Positions 1 to 7,165 of a stretch of 64,000 nt of DNA are shown here, one piece after another. The notes below the pieces were generated by a model. That model was not told the DNA's origin. It did no database searches and saw only the letters and a program-made list of their open reading frames with translations. The DNA comes from CAXSBR01 sp964252015 (GTDB lineage: Bacteria; Actinomycetota; Actinomycetes; Mycobacteriales; Jatrophihabitantaceae), in NCBI GenBank assembly GCA_964252015.1, contig CAXULW010000001.1, forward strand, positions 62,001-126,000, read 5' to 3'. The translations under genes were made by a program, and so were the position numbers. How positions within the stretch are numbered: position 1 is the stretch's first letter; each line of letters starts with the position of its first letter.

Positions 1-1305
1 TTGGCCTTCGGACAGGTCGCGGGGGTGCAGGTCGTCGCCGACACCGGGGGCCAGGCGCTCGAACAGCGCGCGTGCCGAGGTCGATCCGGGTCCGGACGCG
101 CGGTCGGCCTGGGCCAGTTCGGCCCGCAGGCTGCCCAGGTACAGAAGATCGGCCGGCGTCTGGGGCACCAGCCCGACCCGGGCCCGGGCCTGGGCCGGTG
201 CGACGTGTTTCGGATCGACGCCGGCCACCTCGACCCGTCCGCCCTGCCGTGGCCCGGAGCCCTGCAGGGCCCACAGCAAGGACGATTTACCCGAGCCGTT
301 GCGACCCATCAGCGCGGTCACCTCGCCCGCGCGCAGGTCGAGGTCGACGCCGCCGACCGCGACGACCGGCCCGTACCGCACCACGACGCCGCGGGCAGTC
401 AGGGCGACCGTGCCTACGTCCGCGGCCCGCGTCCGATCCGCGGACGGGGCCGGGATCGCGCCCCCGGTCGAGCGGGCGTCGGGGACGGGGCGCCCGCGCA
501 ATTGGTCGCGTAGCGGACCGGCTTGCCGGCGGGCGTCGCGCACGGACAGCGGCAACGGGGTCCACCCGGCCAGGCGGCCCAGCTCCACCACCGGCGGCGC
601 GACCGAGGTCGTCGCGAACATCGCCGCCGGCGCTCCCATGACCACCGTTGCATCGCCGCCCAGGTGCAGAACCTGGTCGGCGTACTGCACGACCCGCTCC
701 AGGCGATGCTCGGCCATGACCACGGTGACCCCGAGATCGTGGACGAGACGGGTGATCGCGGCCAACACCTCCTCGGCCGCCGTGGGATCGAGCGCCGAGG
801 TGGGTTCGTCGAGCACGAGGATGCGCGGGTGGGCGGTGAGGACGGCGCCGATGGCCACCCGTTGCTGCTGGCCACCGGAGATCTCGTGCAGCGCGGCGTG
901 GCGCAGCTCGGCCAGGCCCAGCAGGTCAAGCGTCTCCTCGACCCGCTTGCGCATCACGTCCGCAGGCACGGCCAGCTGCTCCATCGTGTAGGCCAGCTCT
1001 TCTTCCACGGTGTCGGTGACGAAGGAGGCCAGCGGATCCTGGCCGACCACCCCGACGACATCGGCCAGTTCGCGCGGCGGGTGGGTGGCGGTGTCACGTC
1101 CGTCCACGATGACGCGTCCGGCCAACGTGCCGCCGGTGAAGTGGGGTACGAGCCCGTTGATGGCGCCGAGCAGCGTCGATTTGCCCGAGCCGGTGCGACC
1201 GGTGACCAGGCACAGCTCGCCTTCGTCGATGTGCACGGTGACGTTGCGCAGCACCGGCGCGGTGGCGTCGGCGTAGGTCAGGGAGACGTGGCGGAAGTCG
1301 ATCAC
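1..1305 (-). CDS. ECF transporter double ATPase (EcfA-EcfA' fusion), 3' end missing
   Basis: Energises an energy-coupling factor vitamin/metal importer by ATP hydrolysis on the cytoplasmic face. Translating the minus strand from GTG at 1305 gives 435 codons that stay open to the window edge. The first nucleotide-binding domain has Walker A GRTGSGKST at residues 36-44, signature ISGGQQQR near 142 and Walker B ILVLDEPTS near 162. A Pro/Arg-rich linker follows (about 260-298), then a second Walker A GRNGSGKSS near 334, and the edge falls on the second signature LSEGQ. The GTG overlaps the stop of the T component by 4 nt (GTGA), so the two are translationally coupled. From its operon the likely substrate is cobalamin (inference). 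Tandem-ATPase layout resembles YkoD-type proteins. Confidence 0.9.
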   Translation of the reverse strand, partial: MIDFRHVSLTYADATAPVLRNVTVHIDEGELCLVTGRTGSGKSTLLGAINGLVPHFTGGTLAGRVIVDGRDTATHPPRELADVVGVVGQDPLASFVTDTVEEELAYTMEQLAVPADVMRKRVEETLDLLGLAELRHAALHEISGGQQQRVAIGAVLTAHPRILVLDEPTSALDPTAAEEVLAAITRLVHDLGVTVVMAEHRLERVVQYADQVLHLGGDATVVMGAPAAMFATTSVAPPVVELGRLAGWTPLPLSVRDARRQAGPLRDQLRGRPVPDARSTGGAIPAPSADRTRAADVGTVALTARGVVVRYGPVVAVGGVDLDLRAGEVTALMGRNGSGKSSLLWALQGSGPRQGGRVEVAGVDPKHVAPAQARARVGLVPQTPADLLYLGSLRAELAQADRASGPGSTSARALFERLAPGVGDDLHPRDLSEGQ

Positions 1306-2522
1306 ACGCCCACCTCGGCGGCGCGGGCCGGCTGCGCATCGTCCGGCTGGGACTGCGCATCGTGCTCCGGCTGGGACTGCGCTGTGGCGCGCGGCGGGGA
1401 CGGTCGCTGGTGGGCTCGGTAGGCCACCGGCGGTGGCGGCGCGGCGAACGCGGCCGCCGCGGCGAGCAGGATCGCCACCGCCGGGAGCACGGGTAACGGC
1501 GGCCAGTGCAGCGGGTAGAACGACGGGTTCAGCTCGGCCGCGCGGTAGCCGGTGCTCGCGTACAGCAGCGCCGCCGACAGCACCCCGCAGCCGGCGACGA
1601 TCCACTCGGGAGCCCGCCACGGGTCGGGGCGGTAGGTCGTCCGCGACACCCGCCGGCTGCCGGTCACCAGGCCGGCCGCGCAGATCACCCCGCCGGCCAG
1701 CAACGCGGGCAACCCCAGGTACCGGGTCGTGCTGACGTCGAGCAGCCCGTACACGCCGGTGCAGAGGCCGAGCATTCCCGTCAGCATCAGCGCGGCGGTC
1801 GTGCGTCTGCTGGCGGTGGTGGCGGTGCCGGTGCGTCCGTAGCCGCGGCTGTCCATGCTCGCGGCCAGCAGCAGCGACCGTTCCAGCGCGTCTTCGAGTA
1901 CGGGGATGACGATGCTGTGCAGGGCCCGGACACCGCGGCGGCTTCCCGCCCGCAGCCGGCGGGCCCGCACGACCCGCTGCACGGACTCCACCAGTTGCGG
2001 CGCGACGCTCAGCGCCACGACCACGGCGACGCCGAGTTCGTACAGCGCGCCGGGCAGCACTCGCAGCGCCCGCTTCGGGTTGGCCAGCGCGTTGGCGGCA
2101 CCGATGCAGCACAGCAGCGTCCCCAGTCGCAGCCCGTCGACCGATGCGGACAGCGTGGCCTCCAGCGACACCGGCCCACCGAGCTGGATGCCGGCGTACC
2201 AGGACGGCATGTCGACGTGCGGCAGGCGGAACAGGATGTGATCCCTGCCGGTGATACCGCCGGCGAAGATGATCCGGAAGACGACCCTGATCACGATGAC
2301 GATCAGCGCCATCCCCAGGTAGTACTTGAACGCCCGGGCCCACGGCGCTTCGGTGCGGCGATTCGCGATGACGAAACCCAACACCGCCAGGACCAGCAGG
2401 AGCAGCAACGGGTTGGTCGTGCGGCTGACCGCCGTGGCCAGGCCGATGGCCCACACCCACCAGGCGACCGGGTGCAGCGTGCGCGGCACGCGTTTGCTAT
2501 CGGGTCCGATCGGCACTGTCAC
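1302..2522 (-). CDS. ECF transporter transmembrane T component (CbiQ/EcfT family) with C-terminal membrane extension
   Basis: Membrane scaffold that couples the ATPases to a substrate-binding S component. The 406-aa protein has an N-terminal hydrophobic block with the usual T-family layout and the coupling segment ERSLLLAASMDSRGYGR (about residues 205-222), which matches the conserved Ala-Arg-Gly helix that contacts the ATPases. Unlike short EcfT proteins it continues with about four further hydrophobic segments (residues 235-370) and a Gln/Pro/Ala-rich tail. Its start overlaps the stop of the upstream beta-domain protein by 4 nt. No S component is present in the window; it may lie beyond the left edge or be supplied in trans, or the C-terminal extension may contribute. 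Confidence 0.88.
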   Translation of the reverse strand: MTVPIGPDSKRVPRTLHPVAWWVWAIGLATAVSRTTNPLLLLLVLAVLGFVIANRRTEAPWARAFKYYLGMALIVIVIRVVFRIIFAGGITGRDHILFRLPHVDMPSWYAGIQLGGPVSLEATLSASVDGLRLGTLLCCIGAANALANPKRALRVLPGALYELGVAVVVALSVAPQLVESVQRVVRARRLRAGSRRGVRALHSIVIPVLEDALERSLLLAASMDSRGYGRTGTATTASRRTTAALMLTGMLGLCTGVYGLLDVSTTRYLGLPALLAGGVICAAGLVTGSRRVSRTTYRPDPWRAPEWIVAGCGVLSAALLYASTGYRAAELNPSFYPLHWPPLPVLPAVAILLAAAAAFAAPPPPVAYRAHQRPSPPRATAQSQPEHDAQSQPDDAQPARAAEVGV

Positions 2523-3478
2523 CCGCTGCTTCGCCGGCGCCGCACGGTCAACCCGGCCGCACCGGCCAGCCCGGCGATGACAATCACAGCGATGACCACC
2601 GGCCAGACCGAGCCCGATGACGCGGGTCTGGCTGCCACCCCTGTCGCGTCGACGACCTTCGGCCCGTCGGATCCGGCGGACGAGCCGGTGTTGGTGGTGG
2701 GTGCTGCGGGCGTGCTGGCGGACGTGGGCTTGCTGGCCGTGGCGGCCGGCGGCAAAGTGGCGGGGGTGGTGGACGGTGACGTGGGTCCCCGCGTCGCGCC
2801 GACCTTGTTCGCGTGCGTGGTCCGCCGGGTCGTGGACGACGTGGTGTGCGCCGGCCCGGTCGAGGGCTCGGGTGCAGTGCGGGTGGAACGAGCTGCGCCG
2901 GTCGAAGCGGGTGCACCGGGCGGGGGCGCGCTGTTACGTGCGCGCACGGTGTCCGGGCTGTACTGCGGCACGCCCGACCCGGACGTTCCGGCGATGCTCG
3001 TGCCGCCGAAGACCCACAGGTCGACGCTGCCCGGCTTCGGCTGGTATCCCATCGCGCCGACCTGGCTGTAACTCCAGGCGTTCTGGCCGGGGTTGGCGTA
3101 CCAGGAGGACCAGTAGCCCGACGCGGGCGGGGTGGGACCGCAGGATTCGCCCGGCTCGGTGGGTCGCGGGTATTCGGTGTTGCCGTGGAACGCGGTGGTG
3201 CCGATGCGGCAGATGAACGCCGGGCCGTCGTGCTGCGTGCCGACGGTGTGGAAACCGCCTTGGTTCAGCAGTTGGAACGCCGTCGTCGGCGTTGATCCGC
3301 ACGCCCGAACGATCGGTCCGCCCCAGTGGGCGAAGTCCACCGCCAGGACCACATTGGTCGACGTTGAGCATTGGCTCACCGGCAGAGCGGCCGCAGACGC
3401 GTTGGACCCGAACGAGAACAACGAGACCGTGACGGCGATCCAGGCGGCCACCAGTGTGGCGACGACTGCGCGCCTCAT
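2519..3478 (-). CDS. Secreted, membrane-anchored DUF4430-like (transcobalamin beta-domain-like) protein
   Basis: 319 aa. Residues 1-30 form a signal peptide ending in ASAAA. Residues about 33-165 form one compact domain with four Cys and the pattern VDFAHWGG, a leucine-rich helix, FICRIG, GYWSSWYANPG, and YSQVGAMGYQPKPGSVDLWVF, which is the layout I know from DUF4430/transcobalamin C-terminal domains (helix, then a sheet ending in a Gly-Asp/Ser-x-x-x-W-x-F strand). A Thr/Pro/Ala-rich stalk (175-285), a single transmembrane helix (290-310) and RRRR follow, so the domain should be displayed outside the membrane. It sits between the toroid protein and the ECF T component with 4-nt overlaps on both sides. 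Cobalamin binding is inferred from the fold and the upstream riboswitch. Confidence 0.72.
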   Translation of the reverse strand: MRRAVVATLVAAWIAVTVSLFSFGSNASAAALPVSQCSTSTNVVLAVDFAHWGGPIVRACGSTPTTAFQLLNQGGFHTVGTQHDGPAFICRIGTTAFHGNTEYPRPTEPGESCGPTPPASGYWSSWYANPGQNAWSYSQVGAMGYQPKPGSVDLWVFGGTSIAGTSGSGVPQYSPDTVRARNSAPPPGAPASTGAARSTRTAPEPSTGPAHTTSSTTRRTTHANKVGATRGPTSPSTTPATLPPAATASKPTSASTPAAPTTNTGSSAGSDGPKVVDATGVAARPASSGSVWPVVIAVIVIAGLAGAAGLTVRRRRSSG

Positions 3479-5103
3479 CGGTGCCGGCCCGGCGGGACGT
3501 GGACGCGGCGGCGGCCGAGTAGGAGCAGGCCAATTCCGCCGGCCAGAAGTGCGGCCGCGAGCAGGAGCAGGCCGGTGGAGTTGAGACCGGTGGAGGCCAG
3601 AGCCGTCGAAGTAGCGGTGGTCGAGACCGCGTCGACCGCTGATGACGTGGCGGAGCTGGCGCTTCCCGCTGCAGAGACGGAGCTACTCCTGGCCGTGGTG
3701 CTGTGCGCGCGGGTCGTCGTCGCCGAGCCCGAGGCCGTCGTGGGTGAGGTCGGAGGCGCGGGGAGGTTGACCACGTTGTCGCGCAGCATCGCGAAGGACG
3801 TGCCGACATCTCCGCCGACGGCCTGGGTGCTGGCGCGCACGTCGGAACCCGCCGGGCCACCCGCAGCGACGTTGAAACCGCCGTCGCGGTTCTGCTGAGC
3901 AGCCAGGAACGTTCGCGCCTTGGTGATCTGCGCTGCGTACGTCGTTCCGGCCAGGCTCAAGCCCTGGATGGCCAGTGCGGCCGAGCTGGTCGAATCTCCG
4001 GCGGTGCCGGTGAACCCGCCGTCGCCGAGCTGTCGGCCGGCCAGCCACGATTCGGCTTTGGCCACTGCGGCGCGGGCGCCGGCGTCGGATGGCAGCAAGG
4101 CCAGCGCCATTGCCGCCACCGCGGTGCTGTCGACGTCGGAATCACGGCTGCTCGGGAGCAGGCTGGGCCACGCCCCCGCCGGGTTCTGCTGTCCCTTCAG
4201 GTAGGCGATGGCTGCGCCCGCGTGGCTGGCGTCGCCGGCGCGTAGCTGGGCGATCACGCCGAGTGATTGGGAGAACACCGAGGGCGCATAGGCGTAATTC
4301 CCGGCGCCCGCGCACGAGTAATCGGGGGCGACGGTAGCGGCCGGGCAGACTAGTTTGCCCAGCGCCGCCACCAGGTCGTGACCGCCGAAGGAGCGCGGGT
4401 CGTAACCGGTGACCTCGGCCAGTACCGCCTCCTTGCCGATAGAGCCACCGGAAGCGAACGCGGTGCCGATGCCGGTCCAGTCACCGACCGTATGCCCGCC
4501 CCCGTCCGTTCCGTTCAGTCGGAGGAAATCGACGACCCGGCGCAGATCGGTGTCGTCCGTGCCGGCCGCGGCCAGGGCAAACGCGCCGTCGATGGTGAGC
4601 CCGAAGTCAGCGAATCCCGGAAACGATTCGTAATAACCGTTCTTGGCCAAACTGGTGCCGTCGGTGTTGCCGTTCGCACCCGTGGTCGTGACGAGGAAGT
4701 GCACGGCCTTGACCAGGTCCGGCGTTCGCGCGGCCGCCGCCCGGACCGGCACGGTGGCCGTGGTGCTGGGTTGCGTGGTAGTGCTGGGCCGCGTGGTGGA
4801 ACTGGGCCGCGTGGTGGAACTGGGCCGCGTGGTGGAACTGGGCTGCGTGGTGGTGGTGGACTGCGTGGTGGTGCTGGGCCCTGTAGAGGGGATCGGGCGC
4901 GCGCTGCTCGCGGTCGTGGGCTCGGTCGAGGGTGACGCCGTGGCTGGGGCCGAAGTGGCACGGGACGCGCTGGGCGAACCGGGAGCGGCTGCGGCGGGGG
5001 TGGCGGCCAGCAGGGCGACCGAGGCCACCAGCATGGGCGCGCCCAGAGCGAGCACCCGGGCCCAGCCAACACCGAGCCGGGCCAGCGGTGGTCGGTTCGC
5101 CAC
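3475..5103 (-). CDS. Surface alpha/alpha-toroid protein with LAxTG anchor (transcobalamin alpha-domain-like / prenyltransferase-repeat)
   Basis: 542 aa from GTG 5103, chosen because GGAAGG lies at the correct spacing upstream; a longer in-frame reading to 5211 runs into riboswitch sequence. A signal peptide (1-40) is followed by a Thr/Ser/Pro/Gln stalk made of hexapeptide repeats, then residues about 125-470 with prenyltransferase/squalene-cyclase-like helical repeats (AIAYLKGQQNPAGAWPSL, AESWLAGRQLGDGGF, ARTFLAAQQNRDGGFN). The C-terminus has LASTG at 502-506, a hydrophobic helix and RRR, a typical class E sortase (LAxTG) sorting signal. First gene behind a cobalamin riboswitch and followed by a beta-domain protein and ECF transporter genes. 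The intrinsic factor/transcobalamin alpha domain has the same toroid class, so I infer extracellular cobalamin capture. A polysaccharide or peptidoglycan role is the alternative. Confidence 0.75.
   Translation of the reverse strand: MANRPPLARLGVGWARVLALGAPMLVASVALLAATPAAAAPGSPSASRATSAPATASPSTEPTTASSARPIPSTGPSTTTQSTTTTQPSSTTRPSSTTRPSSTTRPSTTTQPSTTATVPVRAAAARTPDLVKAVHFLVTTTGANGNTDGTSLAKNGYYESFPGFADFGLTIDGAFALAAAGTDDTDLRRVVDFLRLNGTDGGGHTVGDWTGIGTAFASGGSIGKEAVLAEVTGYDPRSFGGHDLVAALGKLVCPAATVAPDYSCAGAGNYAYAPSVFSQSLGVIAQLRAGDASHAGAAIAYLKGQQNPAGAWPSLLPSSRDSDVDSTAVAAMALALLPSDAGARAAVAKAESWLAGRQLGDGGFTGTAGDSTSSAALAIQGLSLAGTTYAAQITKARTFLAAQQNRDGGFNVAAGGPAGSDVRASTQAVGGDVGTSFAMLRDNVVNLPAPPTSPTTASGSATTTRAHSTTARSSSVSAAGSASSATSSAVDAVSTTATSTALASTGLNSTGLLLLAAALLAGGIGLLLLGRRRVHVPPGRHR
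4757..4880 (-). repeat. 18-bp tandem repeats coding the Ser/Thr/Pro stalk
   Basis: Near-identical 18-nt units (plus strand GTGGTGGAACTGGGCCGC and variants) repeat in frame and encode hexapeptides of the STTRPS/STTTQP type. They form the spacer between the signal peptide and the toroid domain. Copy number is likely to vary between strains. Confidence 0.85.
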
Positions 5104-5209
5104 AGGACTGCCTTCCGTTCGCGGCGTCGGGGCACGACGCGGCCGGACGGAAGTCGGATCGCTCGAGCGGTCCGGGCTCCGTCCCGCAGACCACGGCGGG
5201 ACCGTTGCC

Positions 5210-5340
5210 AAGGATCTCGGCGTAGGTATTCCGACTTGCCGGCCGGGGCCGGATCACGGTTGCGGGTCAGCGCCGGAGTTGCACCGGACTTCCCCTACGC
5301 GCAGATCGTTGAAATGGGTTGCCGCGGAAAAGTGCGGCTG
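5210..5340 (-). ncRNA. Cobalamin (B12) riboswitch
   Basis: On the minus strand, positions 5295 to 5256 read GGGAAGTCCGGTGCAACTCC followed by GGCGCTGACCCGCAACCGT, which matches the B12-box core of adenosylcobalamin riboswitches. The 3' part (about 5243 to 5219) AAGTCGGAATACCTACG matches the closing conserved stretch. It lies in the 5' leader of the toroid gene, about 110 nt before its GTG, so repression of the whole uptake operon by cobalamin is expected. The sequence between the aptamer and the ribosome-binding site is the presumed expression platform. Confidence 0.9.
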
Positions 5341-5345
5341 AGATG

Positions 5346-5374
5346 ACGCTAACGAGGACCGACCGCCAGGTCAA
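5346..5374 (-). promoter_or_regulatory. Promoter of the cobalamin-uptake operon
   Basis: Minus strand TTGACC (5374-5369), 17-nt spacer, TAGCGT (5351-5346) fits a housekeeping actinobacterial promoter and would start the transcript a few bases before the riboswitch. The -35 lies inside the perfect 12-bp palindrome GGTCAATTGACC (5369-5380), which may also bind a regulator. Confidence 0.55.
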
Positions 5375-5380
5375 TTGACC

Positions 5381-5610
5381 GCCCGCCCGGCCCCTTACCC
5401 ACGGCCATGCCGACGCGGCCGAACTGACCCGGGCCGTGCCCGCCGCCGCCCGCGCCGTGCCCGCCGCCGCACGACGCCCACGTGGGGTGAAAACGGTGCG
5501 GTAAGGACATCCCCCACGCCCCCGGGTAGGAAAGTTCGCCTGACAACGGCGATACATGGACGTAACCTGCCATCAAGGTCATACCCGCCACCGTCGTCTG
5601 GAGACGTAGC
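5381..5610. other. Intergenic region between divergent operons
   Basis: About 230 nt of very GC-rich, CCGCC-rich low-complexity DNA (5400-5475) followed by the leader of the aldolase gene. Short open frames here read the low-complexity DNA and have no recognisable domain or ribosome-binding site. The only site supported is GGAG just before the GTG at 5611. Confidence 0.5.
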
Positions 5611-6471
5611 GTGCCCGTAGTGCCGTTGCCGGAGTTGCTGGCCGACGCGAACCAGCGGCACTACGGCGTGCCGGCGATCAACGTCTTCGACGCCCTGAGC
5701 CTGGGCGGCGTGCTCGACGCGGCGGTCCAGCGGCGCAGTCCGCTCATCGTGCAAACGTCGGTGAAGACGGTGCGGGCCATCGGGTCTGACGTGCTGTTCG
5801 CGATGTGGACGGCGCTGACGGCCAAGGTGGATGTGCCGATCACCCTGCACCTCGACCACTGTCCGGAGCGAGCGGTGATCACCGAATGCCTGGACCGGGG
5901 GTGGAACTCGGTGCTGTTCGACGCAAGCCACCTGCCGGTAGCGGAGAACACGCGCCAGACGGTCGAGGTCGTCGCCGAAGCCCGTCGTCACGGCGCCCAC
6001 GTGGAGGGTGAGATCGAATCGATCACCGGGGTCGAGGACGGCGTGGGCTCCGACACCCCGGCCGAGCGGCAGAGTCTGCAGACGGTGCTCGACTACCTGG
6101 ACGCCACCGGGGTGGACGTGTTCGCACCGGCGATCGGCAACGCCCACGGCAGCTACGTGCAGGCCCCGGAACTGGACGTGCAACGGGTGAGCGACATCGT
6201 CGCCGCGCGGCACGTGCCGATCGCCCTGCACGGCGGCACCGGATTGTCCGACGATCAGTTCCGCGATCTCATCGCCCGGGGCTGCTCGAAGGTGAACATC
6301 TCCACCGCGTTGAAAGAGGCGTATATGCAGTCCAGCCTGCGCTTCCTCAAGCAGGCCGAGGAGCGCGGCAAGTGGGACCCGCCGTCGCTGTTCCTGGCCG
6401 TACACGCCGACGTGGTCGATCTGGCCACCGGGCTGATGGATCTGTTCGGCAGCACTGGCCGGGCCGGGTGA
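5611..6471 (+). CDS. Class II (zinc) ketose-bisphosphate aldolase
   Basis: 286 aa, full length for the Fba/GatY/KbaY family, with a GTG start preceded by GGAG. Visible metal and substrate motifs are LHLDHC (about residue 91), GEIES (about 136), AIGNAHG (about 176), LHGGTG (about 210) and KVNISTAL (about 229), giving the zinc-binding histidines and the phosphate-binding loop. It cleaves a ketose (bis)phosphate to dihydroxyacetone phosphate and an aldehyde in the cytoplasm; the sugar is not determined by sequence. The genes after it are HAD and dihydroxyacetone kinase L remnants, which suggests it was part of a sugar or polyol catabolic operon now partly lost. Confidence 0.88.
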   Translation: MPVVPLPELLADANQRHYGVPAINVFDALSLGGVLDAAVQRRSPLIVQTSVKTVRAIGSDVLFAMWTALTAKVDVPITLHLDHCPERAVITECLDRGWNSVLFDASHLPVAENTRQTVEVVAEARRHGAHVEGEIESITGVEDGVGSDTPAERQSLQTVLDYLDATGVDVFAPAIGNAHGSYVQAPELDVQRVSDIVAARHVPIALHGGTGLSDDQFRDLIARGCSKVNISTALKEAYMQSSLRFLKQAEERGKWDPPSLFLAVHADVVDLATGLMDLFGSTGRAG

Positions 6472-6477
6472 CCCCAA

Positions 6478-7024
6478 GTGCCGGCCCCGATCTCCGACTG
6501 CGGCGGCGTCCTCGCCGATACCGAGCGGTACGGGCACCTGCCCGCCTTCAGCCAGACGTCCGCTGAGTTCGGGCTGCCGATGCGTCCAGCACACGATCGC
6601 CGAGACCGCGGTCGAGCGGGAGAAGGAACTCGGTGACCTGGACGCGGTCGTGGGTGACGGCGACTTCGGCTACTCGTTGGCGCCTGGCTTCGAGAACGTC
6701 CTTTCCGAATGGGACGCCTATCACCGGGCCGATGCGGCCACGCTGCGGCAGAAGGTGGCGCTGACGATCTCGAAGCGGGTCGGCGGCACGTCCGGACCGA
6801 TCTGGGGAACGGCATTCCTGCGCGCGTCGGTTGCGGTGAAAGGCTACGCATGGCCGACGTCATCGAGGCGGCCACCGAACAAGACGCGGCCAGCGATCAG
6901 GACGCAGCCGCGGTCGCCGCCGCCGTGGCCGCCGCCGCCCGCCGGGCCGCGGACGAACCGGGGGCGGCCCGGACCAGTCGGGGCGCCATCGCGTCGCGAG
7001 ATCACAGCAGATCGATACGTTCGA
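6478..7024 (+). pseudogene. Deletion-fused remnant of a HAD phosphatase and dihydroxyacetone kinase subunit L (dhaL)
   Basis: From GTG 6478, about 35 codons read like a HAD-superfamily N-terminus (PISDCGGVLADTERYGHLP) but the second nucleophile-motif Asp is Gly. At about 6580 the sequence changes frame and continues as the interior of DhaL: KELGDLDAVVGDGDFGYS (GDGD nucleotide/metal motif) and KRVGGTSGPIWGTAFL (to about 6838). A further frame shift leads to an Ala-rich stretch (about 6840-7020) resembling the DhaL C-terminal helices. The rest of the HAD gene and the start of dhaL, and possibly dhaK between them, are gone. No functional product is expected. Confidence 0.75.
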
Positions 7025-7067
7025 CGACAGGCGCCAAGATCAACTGTCTGATAATTTCGCAATTGGC

Positions 7068-7150
7068 CGCAGTCTGTACGAAAAGGCACACCCGTCGCGA
7101 GGCGGGGTCGCAAAGCCACGGGTCCCACGCGGGCAGCCGGGTTACCGATG
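7068..7150 (+). ncRNA. Cyclic di-GMP-I riboswitch (GEMM-I)
   Basis: The segment GGCACACC (7085-7092), a hairpin, GGGTCGCAAAGCCACGGG (7104-7121) and GCAGCCGGGTTACCGATG (7133-7150) follows the GEMM-I consensus in order, including the tetraloop-receptor element CGCAAAGCC and the 3' GGGTTACCGATG end. It ends exactly where the ribosome-binding region of the diguanylate cyclase gene begins, so the switch probably controls translation of the enzyme that makes its ligand. Confidence 0.85.
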
Positions 7151-7165
7151 AGAGGGCGTTCCGGC

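Noticed and set aside
523..1422. Long plus-strand open frame over the left end
   Set aside because: It is the antisense of the ECF ATPase, whose minus-strand reading gives clear Walker A, signature and Walker B motifs.
1506..3071. 521-aa plus-strand frame
   Set aside because: Antisense of the EcfT and beta-domain genes; GC-rich DNA keeps shadow frames open and no domain is visible.
4757..4880. CRISPR or regulatory repeats
   Set aside because: The 18-bp units are in frame and code a Ser/Thr/Pro stalk.
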